A stretch of DNA of 5,346 nt from Armatimonadota bacterium (GTDB lineage Bacteria; Actinomycetota; Acidimicrobiia; Spongiisociales; UBA5794), in the NCBI GenBank assembly GCA_008501565.1, contig QQUL01000371.1:1-5346 (forward strand), read 5' to 3'. The notes beneath the pieces are model-generated. The model saw nothing but the letters and a program-made list of their open reading frames with translations. It had not been told where the DNA came from and ran no database searches. The position numbers and the translations under genes are program-made. Position 1 is the first letter of the stretch, and each line of letters begins with the position of its first letter. This document shows positions 1-5,346 of this stretch, in pieces.

Positions 1-1159
1 TCCCTGGGGCAGGGTCGGTGACCAGCGCCGCTCCGCTCCCCACGGCCTCGGACACCCGCATCGTGATCGGTCGGTGAAGTGAACCGCCCTCGTCAAACAC
101 GACCTTGGACCGGCCATAGGTCGTGAACACATCTTCAGGGGGAATACCACCCGGGAAGGCAGTGCGATCGGATCCGAAGCGATTCGTCAGTTGCCGCGCC
201 AATCTGCGACGGGCGGCATACCGTTCGCCCTCTCCGTCGAAGCCCGCGCCGACCATGGCAATGTCGATCGGACGATCCTCCCAGGGTTCGTGAAGGTTGA
301 TCATCTCAGGAGGAACACCAAACGGGAATGGGATGGTGGGGACGGGGAATCGATGCCCCAGGTGCCAGCTATGGGCCAGAAGCACGACATCTGCCTGGTA
401 GCGCTCGGCGAGCCTGATGTTCTGGTAGAGATGATGTTCACCGTGGTGGGACCAGTACATGACCGGCAGAGCGGTTGTTCCAACAACCTCAAGTGCCGGT
501 AAGGGACTCTCAACCATCACGACACCGAGAGCGTCTGCGGAAATGGCATTCAGATCAACGGTCGGATACCGGTGATCGACGTCGACTCCTGCGCGATCGA
601 GCGCAGCGTGCAGATAGCGTGCGGGCGTCGTGCTAGTCGGTTGGTAGCACAACACGATGCTCCGCCCACGGTGCCGACCGGGTTCGGGCGTCGACATCGG
701 CCGCTCCTTCCACGCCAACCCGCCGCTGGCGATGATGCCGCTCGGGATGCCGTCTGTCGCCACCATCTGGGCGATGTCGTTGGTGAGGGCCGCATGCTGA
801 CCGTCGACCATCGCGATCGGGACACCCAAACGATCCACGATGTGCGCCATCTCTGGTGTCGTCACGTACACGATGTCGGGTTCGAGCGAGGCAACGAGCG
901 ATTTCATGCGTGATCTCAGGAGCAGGTGACGAACTGACGACGGATTGAACTGTCTGAGAAAGCCCGCGATTGCTCCGGAGGAGCTCGGCCAGCGTGTATC
1001 GATCTGTATCTGTCGATCCGTCACTGTCCGGATCTGAGGGTCTGGTCGGCCGGATGACGCAAACTGAACCGAATGCCCTGCGGCGTCGAGGGTTCTCACC
1101 AATCTGAGAATCCGGGGATCGGTGCCAGATCTCGATGTACCGAGTACGAGGACTCTCAT
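1..1159 (-). CDS. CgeB-like (Glyco_trans_1_2-type) glycosyltransferase, C-terminus cut by window edge
   Basis: This is an open reading frame without a stop from ATG at 1159 to the left edge, 386 visible residues. It probably transfers a sugar from a nucleotide donor in the cytoplasm during surface glycan synthesis; donor and acceptor cannot be read from the sequence. The N-terminus (MRVLVLGT, then a TDPRILR motif and a helix ending DAAGHS) is typical of the first beta strand and helix of a GT-B fold. A His-rich stretch, YWSHHGEHHLYQN, lies near residues 235-247. The second Rossmann half begins about residue 297 (PIDIAMVGAG), and residues 348-382 (YGRSKVVF...RVSEAVGSGAALVTD) match the pattern 'Y..sK.v......R.fEa.a.GalLltd' of the CgeB/Glyco_trans_1_2 family. 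No Shine-Dalgarno precedes the ATG, but it overlaps the upstream gene's TGA as ATGA, so translational coupling is likely. Roughly the last few dozen residues or more are outside the window. Glycosyltransferase assignment is fairly secure; substrate unknown. Confidence 0.8.
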   Translation of the reverse strand, partial: MRVLVLGTSRSGTDPRILRLVRTLDAAGHSVQFASSGRPDPQIRTVTDRQIQIDTRWPSSSGAIAGFLRQFNPSSVRHLLLRSRMKSLVASLEPDIVYVTTPEMAHIVDRLGVPIAMVDGQHAALTNDIAQMVATDGIPSGIIASGGLAWKERPMSTPEPGRHRGRSIVLCYQPTSTTPARYLHAALDRAGVDVDHRYPTVDLNAISADALGVVMVESPLPALEVVGTTALPVMYWSHHGEHHLYQNIRLAERYQADVVLLAHSWHLGHRFPVPTIPFPFGVPPEMINLHEPWEDRPIDIAMVGAGFDGEGERYAARRRLARQLTNRFGSDRTAFPGGIPPEDVFTTYGRSKVVFDEGGSLHRPITMRVSEAVGSGAALVTDPAPG

Positions 1160-2748
1160 GGAGGCATCGGATCCAGGTCGGGTACGTCGGCGTTCGAGGG
1201 ATGGTCGCCATCCCAGCCAACCCCGGACCCACCGGTGAACAGCTCGTCGGCTGCCTGCCAGGTGTTACCCGAGCGGCGTCTGCGATACACGAATTCGAAT
1301 CTGGCATTCACATATACCTCTTCACCGAGCAGTCGTGCGCCTCGCAGGAAGGAGTAGTCCTCTCCGATGGTGCGATGAGGGAAGGGATTCCGCTCCCACA
1401 CTCCCCTCGCCCACACGAGCGTCGCTCCCGTTGGAGAACCGTTGTAGAGGATCTCTTCGTATCCGGGGCGGCGGAGCACCGTACGATCCTCCGACTCGAC
1501 GTAGGTGTAGCTTGTCGCCTTGCCGATGATCGAAACTCCGCTGTATTCGAGGGACTGCACCGCATCCGTGAGGTAGCTCGGGCCGTAGTGGTCGTCATCA
1601 TCCATCTTGGCGATGACATGGGCTCCCGACGTCGAGATGCACTCGTTCAAGCACTGTCCGAGGCTGAGCTCAGGGCTGAACTCGAAGACAGAGACGGGAA
1701 TGTCTGTAGGAACATGAGAGATGGCATTGGTGGCCAATGCTGATGAGAACCCGTGACATCCGACGATCAGTTCAAGCGGCCGATAGCGCTGTCTTCCGAT
1801 CTGCTCGATGGCGGCCACTGCATCCTCCGGACGATTGGAGACCAGCAGGGCAGCGACCCTCGGGCGAAGCGGAGGAGTATCGAGCATCAACTGCTTGGTA
1901 AGCCGTTCGAGCTCGGCATGCCGGTGTTCGAACGCGAAACGTCTGTAGGCGACACCCAGACGGCGCAATCGATCCGTCGAAAGGACGGATAGGTCTGTTT
2001 CGACGAACGGCGTGCCATTCGCCGCCAACTCGAGTGACCTCGTCGATGTCGGGTCGAACGGGCCAGCGACGACAGAACCGAAGTCGTCGACCTCCACGAT
2101 TGACCGACCCACGCTCTCGGCGTCGCGGTGACCCGACCCTCTCGATGGGTTCCAGGTCTTGGGGTCGAAGAATCTGCCCGAAACGTCGGTTGAATTGATT
2201 GTTCCGTTTGCACGAGCCCGTAGGTCGGCGGGAACGTCGTCTGTGACGATCAGTGGTGGCCTGACATCGAGGGCAGCCCATTGCTCGACGACGGCAGCGT
2301 CCTCGGCACGGAGCGCACGAAGGCCACGCCCGTCGACCAGGACAACGTCAGCCTCAAGCAGAGAAACGGAGGGTTCGTATCGGACACTGTCAAACACCGC
2401 AACACCGGTCAGAAGATCGCTGCTCTCGACGACGGTCACGCACCGGATCGCGGGCAGAAGGCGCGAGACGACTTCGGACTCCTGTTGCACGGTTTCGGCG
2501 CTGGGGACCCGCACTGGTGTCGGGGAACTCGCTCGTCGAGTGCGCCGTATCCATCCCCGCATACCCCGAAGGCTGTCGCGCTCGGCCTCGAGTCTCCTGA
2601 TTCGATCAGTTCGATCCTCGGCGCGCTTGCGCCAAACATCGACGTTCTTGCTCAGGGTTACTGCTCGGCGCTGTGCAGCGTCGCGTTCGCGTCGCTCATC
2701 AAGCAGCGCCTGTTCGAGCTCATCTATGCGGTTCTGGTCATTCATCAC
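1156..2748 (-). CDS. Coiled-coil / degenerate GT-B-like / family 2 glycosyltransferase fusion protein
   Basis: This 530-residue protein has three parts. Residues about 5-62 are a charged Glu/Arg/Leu-rich segment predicted to form a coiled coil. Residues about 95-290 look like a reduced GT-B C-terminal half: strand-like segments (ADVVLVDGRG, PPLIVTDD), then SLELAANGTPFVETD, which resembles 'fE.la.GtPvv.t' of CgeB-like enzymes, and a helix FAFEHRHAELERL. Residues about 297-500 are a GT-A family 2 domain: VAALLVSNRPE, YRPLELIVG, the metal/nucleotide motif KMDDDDHYGP (D383-D386), an acceptor-side segment GATLVWARGVW, and IGEDYSFLRGA, where E463-D464 fit the catalytic-base ED motif. It should be a cytoplasmic, metal-dependent sugar transferase. 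No signal peptide or membrane segment is apparent. The start is GTG at 2748 or ATG at 2745 (adjacent codons); neither has a good Shine-Dalgarno. It is first in a two-gene leftward unit and ends in an ATGA overlap with the next glycosyltransferase. The family 2 assignment is strong; the role of the middle region is inferred. Confidence 0.88.
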   Translation of the reverse strand: MMNDQNRIDELEQALLDERRERDAAQRRAVTLSKNVDVWRKRAEDRTDRIRRLEAERDSLRGMRGWIRRTRRASSPTPVRVPSAETVQQESEVVSRLLPAIRCVTVVESSDLLTGVAVFDSVRYEPSVSLLEADVVLVDGRGLRALRAEDAAVVEQWAALDVRPPLIVTDDVPADLRARANGTINSTDVSGRFFDPKTWNPSRGSGHRDAESVGRSIVEVDDFGSVVAGPFDPTSTRSLELAANGTPFVETDLSVLSTDRLRRLGVAYRRFAFEHRHAELERLTKQLMLDTPPLRPRVAALLVSNRPEDAVAAIEQIGRQRYRPLELIVGCHGFSSALATNAISHVPTDIPVSVFEFSPELSLGQCLNECISTSGAHVIAKMDDDDHYGPSYLTDAVQSLEYSGVSIIGKATSYTYVESEDRTVLRRPGYEEILYNGSPTGATLVWARGVWERNPFPHRTIGEDYSFLRGARLLGEEVYVNARFEFVYRRRRSGNTWQAADELFTGGSGVGWDGDHPSNADVPDLDPMPP

Positions 2749-2791
2749 CGAACACGCTACTCAAGTTCCCAACAACGCCATACTTCCGGAC
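2749..2791. promoter_or_regulatory. 43-bp divergent spacer with a possible leaderless promoter for the rightward gene
   Basis: The divergent glycosyltransferase genes start only 43 bp apart, so any two promoters must overlap each other or the opposite coding region. On the plus strand CATACT at 2779-2784 matches the -10 consensus at four of six positions and lies 7 nt before the GTG at 2792. That is the spacing expected if transcription begins at the start codon itself. No convincing -35 is seen and neither gene has a Shine-Dalgarno, which fits leaderless translation. On the minus strand TAGCGT (2759-2754) is a weak -10 candidate for the gene starting at 2748 or 2745. Confidence 0.35.
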
Positions 2792-4216
2792 GTGAAGATC
2801 TGCATGTTCGTCAAGAATTCGTTTGAGTACGACGCGCGGGTAACCAAGGAGGCCAGGACGCTGGTCGAGGCAGGACACCAGGTCACCGTCGTTGCCCTCT
2901 TTGTGCCGAACGTCACTGCCATGGAAGAGACAACGCCCGACGGCATCCACGTTGTGCGTGTGCCCAGGTCGAGCTTCGGGGTGCCTACGCTGAACCGGCT
3001 GGCTCAGAGGTACGCAGGCTCGATCGAGTCCCGTCATGTTCGCCTCACGGGCGAGGCTTACAACGAGGCCACCGTGCGGGAGCTCGGTCAATTCTCGTCT
3101 CCTTCGACCGCCACACCGGGTTCCACGGGAACAACACGATCCTCCCCTGTCGAGCGACCCGAGGAGCCGCCGGGTGCGATAAGACGGGCGTGGGGTCGCG
3201 TCACCACACCGTTGCTCCGCTCCTTTGCCCGTTTCGCCCGCTTCAGCTTCCGGATCGCCAAACGCCTCATGGGGCAGCAGAGCCAGTGGCTCAAGCACCG
3301 CGCAATCGACAAGCGCATGATCGACATCGGTGTCGCAAGCGGCGCCGATGTCTTCCACAGCCACGACCTCAACACACTGCGAGTCGGGGCGATGTGCAAA
3401 CGCAGGACGAAAGCAAAGCTCATCTACGACTCCCATGAGCTCCAGACAGAACGAAACCGCATGACAGAGACGGAAAGGACAAAGGCGAAGGCCGCGGAGG
3501 GACGATACCTCCCCGCCGTTGATGCGATGATCGTGGCGAGTCCCTCATGGATTGAATGGAACCGAAAGCTGTACGGCGAGTTGCCCGACCCCACGGTCAC
3601 TGTGTTGAATGTGCCCGAACCGACGGAGATCGACATGACGAAGAACCTACGCGTCGAACTCGACATCAGTGATTCTGACGCCGTTGTCATCTATCAGGGA
3701 TCCATTCAGGAGAATCGGGGCATTGAGCCCGCGATCGAGGCCGTACGCACTCTCGACCACGTCGTCCTCGTTGTGATCGGCTATGGCCACCACCGACCCG
3801 TACTTGAGGACCTGGTGCGCAGCCAAGGCCTCACCCACAAGGTGAAGTTCTTCGGTCCTGTTCCGAATGACGAACTGATTTCCTACTCGGCTTCAGCTGA
3901 TGTGGGTCTGGCGAATATCGTGAATTCATCGGTCTCGTACCACACGTCGCTCCCGAACAAGCTCTTCGAGTATGCCATGGCGGGTATTCCGATCGTCGGC
4001 TCGGACTCGCCAGAGATCGGCCGGATCGTCCAGGAGGAGAGCATCGGCGAGGTCTGCGACCCCGAAGACCCTGGCGCCCTCGCGGTAGCCATTTCGACGA
4101 TTCTGACGAATCCGGGCCGTTACGACACTGGCCTTCGCCACGCCGCACATCGCTACAACTGGTCCGTCGAGCAGGAGCACCTCCTCGAGCTGTACGGCTC
4201 CATCCGCGGCAGCTGA
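2792..4216 (+). CDS. Family 4-like (GT-B) glycosyltransferase with linker and basic amphipathic helix insert
   Basis: With a GTG start at 2792 the product is 474 residues. The frame stays open far upstream, but the earlier part is antisense to the neighbouring gene. KICMFVKNSFEYDARVTKEA followed by LVEAGH is where GT-B enzymes of this type normally begin, so 2792 is preferred; an in-frame ATG at 2726 is the main alternative. N-terminal Rossmann half: residues 1-60, then GADVFHSHDLNTLRVG (about 184-199) and LIYDSHELQTE (210-220). C-terminal half: VVIYQGSIQENRGIE (298-312), VVIGYG (327-332), VKFFGPVPNDELI (351-363), and LPNKLFEYAMAGIPIVGSD (387-405). E393 fits the second Glu of the EX7E motif, while the first position is Thr385. 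Between the halves of the N-terminal domain lies a Ser/Thr/Pro-rich linker (100-128) and a basic amphipathic helix (141-160). It probably acts at the cytoplasmic membrane face, adding a sugar to a lipid-linked or glycan acceptor; substrate unknown. Confidence 0.87.
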   Translation: MKICMFVKNSFEYDARVTKEARTLVEAGHQVTVVALFVPNVTAMEETTPDGIHVVRVPRSSFGVPTLNRLAQRYAGSIESRHVRLTGEAYNEATVRELGQFSSPSTATPGSTGTTRSSPVERPEEPPGAIRRAWGRVTTPLLRSFARFARFSFRIAKRLMGQQSQWLKHRAIDKRMIDIGVASGADVFHSHDLNTLRVGAMCKRRTKAKLIYDSHELQTERNRMTETERTKAKAAEGRYLPAVDAMIVASPSWIEWNRKLYGELPDPTVTVLNVPEPTEIDMTKNLRVELDISDSDAVVIYQGSIQENRGIEPAIEAVRTLDHVVLVVIGYGHHRPVLEDLVRSQGLTHKVKFFGPVPNDELISYSASADVGLANIVNSSVSYHTSLPNKLFEYAMAGIPIVGSDSPEIGRIVQEESIGEVCDPEDPGALAVAISTILTNPGRYDTGLRHAAHRYNWSVEQEHLLELYGSIRGS

Positions 4217-4239
4217 CGGACCGGTAGATCAAGCAATCC

Positions 4240-4268
4240 TTGAGTTGGGGCGAGTTGCTACCGATACT
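4240..4268 (+). promoter_or_regulatory. Candidate sigma-70-type promoter for the SLH/L,D-transpeptidase gene
   Basis: TTGAGT at 4240-4245 and GATACT at 4263-4268 are separated by exactly 17 nt, each matching the -35 and -10 consensus at four of six positions. Transcription would start near 4275, leaving a leader of about 27 nt that contains the Shine-Dalgarno. This would let the transpeptidase gene be expressed independently of the glycosyltransferase upstream. Read-through from that gene also remains possible because no terminator is evident between them. Confidence 0.5.
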
Positions 4269-4284
4269 CTTTGCTCAGCCAGTC

Positions 4285-4295
4285 AGAGGAAGGGG
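4285..4295 (+). promoter_or_regulatory. Shine-Dalgarno sequence deciding the GTG start at 4302
   Basis: AGAGGAAGGGG is a purine run complementary to the 16S rRNA 3' end, ending 6 nt before the GTG. It is the only strong ribosome binding site in the window and fixes this GTG, rather than the later in-frame ATG at 4353 (residue 18), as the start. The later ATG would destroy the signal peptide. Confidence 0.75.
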
Positions 4296-4301
4296 CCAAC
4301 A

Positions 4302-5346
4302 GTGCCGACCAGAAAGACCCTGATCGCTGCGGCATTGCTCACAACCGTACTCATGGTGTTGGGAGCCTCCCCGGCTCACGCCGCGGAGCTTCCCCCCGGC
4401 GGGACATTCCTCGACGACGACCTCATGGTCGAAGAGGGGTATATCGAGGCGATCGCCGCGATCGATGTCACCAGGGGCTGCAATCCGCCGGCAAACGACA
4501 GATTCTGCCCAGAGAAGTACCTCACGCGAGCCCAAATGGCATCGATCTTTGTTCGAGCTCTCGGGCTGGCGCCAACGACGGTTGGTCCGTTCAAGGACAT
4601 TGAGGGCAACATTCACGCCAACGACATCAATGCCCTCGCCGCAACGGGTATCACCAAGGGTTGCAACCCGCCGGAGAATGACGACTTCTGCCCCGACCGG
4701 GCAGTCACACGGGGGGAGATGGCTGCGTTCGTGGCCCGCGGGTTTGAAGTACCACCATCCGCCATCGATGCTTTCGCAGACGACTCCGACTCGGTCTTCG
4801 AGGGCGACATCAACGCCCTCGCGGCAGCGGGGATCACCAGTGGTTGCGGATCAGCGTCGTTCTGTGCCAGGGATCCACTACCTCGCGCGCAGATGGCCGT
4901 CTTCATCGGACGAGCACTTGGTCTCACGCCGATGGTGCCACCCGAACGGCCACCTCCGCCGTACCCGGCGGTCGGTGACGGCAAACGCATCATCTACTCG
5001 AACTCGCAGCAACGTGTGTGGCTCATCGATCAGGACAACGAACTCGTCGACACATACCTCGTTTCCGGGCGTCTGGGTATTCCCCACAACGGCACCTACT
5101 CCGTGTACTCCAAATCGGTCAACGCGTGGGCGCCGTATGGCGGGATCACGATGAAGCACATGGTGCGGTTCGTGCGACCGGGTACATGGGGCAACCGGTG
5201 GGCGTACGGATTCCACTCGATCCCGAGATACCCGAGTGGCAAACCGATGCAGACCGAGGCCGAGATGGGTTCCTTCCGATCTGGTGGTTGTGTTCGCCAA
5301 CCTGACCACAAGGCGGAAGCACTATACGACTGGGCGTCGATCGGCA
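4302..5346 (+). CDS. Secreted protein with three SLH repeats and an L,D-transpeptidase (YkuD) domain, C-terminus cut by window edge
   Basis: The visible part is 348 residues from GTG at 4302, chosen because a strong Shine-Dalgarno sits 6 nt upstream and a signal peptide begins immediately. Residues 1-27 form a Sec signal peptide: basic MPTRK, hydrophobic core LIAAALLTTVLMVLG, cleavage after AHA (A27) or A28. Three SLH repeats follow (about 36-89, 97-148, 158-208), each with a TRAQMA-like motif and a cysteine pair. A proline-rich linker (209-227) leads to a YkuD domain from about 228: IIYSNSQQRVWLID, VSGRLGIPHNGTYSV, FHSIP with H305, and RSGGCVRQ with the nucleophile C330 and R332. Such enzymes form 3-3 peptidoglycan cross-links or attach proteins to the wall; SLH repeats bind wall polysaccharide. 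The protein therefore probably acts outside the membrane at the wall. The usual 'SHGC' histidine is Gly328. YkuD domains usually end with a short strand soon after the 'LYDW' helix seen here, so little may be missing. Confidence 0.9.
   Translation, partial: MPTRKTLIAAALLTTVLMVLGASPAHAAELPPGGTFLDDDLMVEEGYIEAIAAIDVTRGCNPPANDRFCPEKYLTRAQMASIFVRALGLAPTTVGPFKDIEGNIHANDINALAATGITKGCNPPENDDFCPDRAVTRGEMAAFVARGFEVPPSAIDAFADDSDSVFEGDINALAAAGITSGCGSASFCARDPLPRAQMAVFIGRALGLTPMVPPERPPPPYPAVGDGKRIIYSNSQQRVWLIDQDNELVDTYLVSGRLGIPHNGTYSVYSKSVNAWAPYGGITMKHMVRFVRPGTWGNRWAYGFHSIPRYPSGKPMQTEAEMGSFRSGGCVRQPDHKAEALYDWASIG
4407..4925 (+). repeat. Three tandem SLH repeats with cysteine pairs
   Basis: Three related units are encoded at about 4407-4568, 4590-4745 and 4773-4925. 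Each runs from an F-x-D-like start through an 'AIAAIDVTRGC' / 'ALAATGITKGC' / 'ALAAAGITSGC' core to an LTRAQMA, VTRGEMA or LPRAQMA helix. Repeats 1 and 2 carry GCNPP(A/E)ND-x-FCP with cysteines 60/69 and 121/130; repeat 3 is shorter there, with C182 and C188. The similarity is visible in the DNA too: 4623-4667 and 4806-4850 are near-identical. SLH domains classically work as a three-repeat unit that binds secondary cell-wall polymers. The cysteines probably form a disulfide within each repeat after export, which is inference from spacing. Confidence 0.85.

Noticed and set aside
633..1307. A 224-codon minus-strand frame overlapping both leftward genes.
   Set aside because: Its translation is Arg/Pro/Asp-rich without any fold-like pattern, while another frame on the same strand (1159 to the left edge) reads as a clear glycosyltransferase.
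2759..2766. CTTGAGT occurs (minus strand) in the divergent spacer and again (plus strand) at 4239-4245, considered as a shared regulator site.
   Set aside because: Seven bases shared between two short spacers is plausible by chance and no longer symmetrical site is visible at either place.
2159..2791. The rightward frame is open for 211 codons upstream of the GTG at 2792, which would give a 685-residue protein.
   Set aside because: This stretch is antisense to the family 2 glycosyltransferase, its translation is low-complexity Ser/Arg/Thr-rich, and homology-like GT-B sequence begins only at 2792. It looks like a by-product of GC-rich codon bias.
4229..4243. Small inverted repeat TCAAG-CAATC-CTTGA after the family 4 glycosyltransferase gene, considered as a terminator.
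   Set aside because: The stem is only 5 bp, not GC-rich, and is followed by GTTGGGG rather than a T run. It overlaps the candidate -35, so it could at most be a weak operator-like site.
4465..5154. A 229-codon plus-strand frame inside the SLH/transpeptidase gene.
   Set aside because: It is an out-of-frame shadow rich in Ser and Arg; the frame starting at 4302 has a signal peptide, SLH repeats and a YkuD domain.

Overview
The window reads as part of a cell-envelope locus from a moderately GC-rich bacterium, most likely an actinomycete. Three things point that way: frequent GTG starts, codons rich in G or C at the third position, and a secreted protein whose S-layer-homology (SLH) repeats carry a paired-cysteine signature (GCNPP...FCP). 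I associate that SLH variant mainly with Acidimicrobiia-like Actinomycetota. The taxonomic call is inference from style and family, not from a marker gene.

Layout: four protein genes fill almost the whole window in two divergent arms. Leftward (minus strand) lies a two-gene transcription unit. The first gene (2748 to 1156) encodes a coiled-coil protein with a degenerate GT-B-like middle region and a C-terminal family 2 glycosyltransferase domain. Its stop codon overlaps the start of the next gene in an ATGA (1156-1159). That second gene encodes a CgeB/Glyco_trans_1_2-like glycosyltransferase and runs off the left edge of the window. Rightward (plus strand), starting only 43 bp from the leftward gene, is a GT-B family 4-like glycosyltransferase (2792-4216) with an unusual linker and basic amphipathic helix. 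It is followed, after an 85-bp spacer with its own plausible promoter and Shine-Dalgarno sequence, by a secreted protein with three SLH repeats and an L,D-transpeptidase (YkuD) domain. That gene (from 4302) runs off the right edge close to its expected C-terminus.

How they may work together: the three glycosyltransferases look like parts of a surface-polysaccharide or glycoconjugate pathway. The SLH/L,D-transpeptidase protein is exported and could bind a wall polysaccharide while acting on peptidoglycan. The functional link between the two parts is inference from adjacency. No RNA gene, mobile element, CRISPR array or convincing terminator was seen. There is no gene-free stretch over 300 bases. 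I see no clear evidence of a wholly new system; the most distinctive items are the three-part glycosyltransferase fusion, the helix insert in the family 4 enzyme, and the SLH-YkuD protein with a modified catalytic motif.
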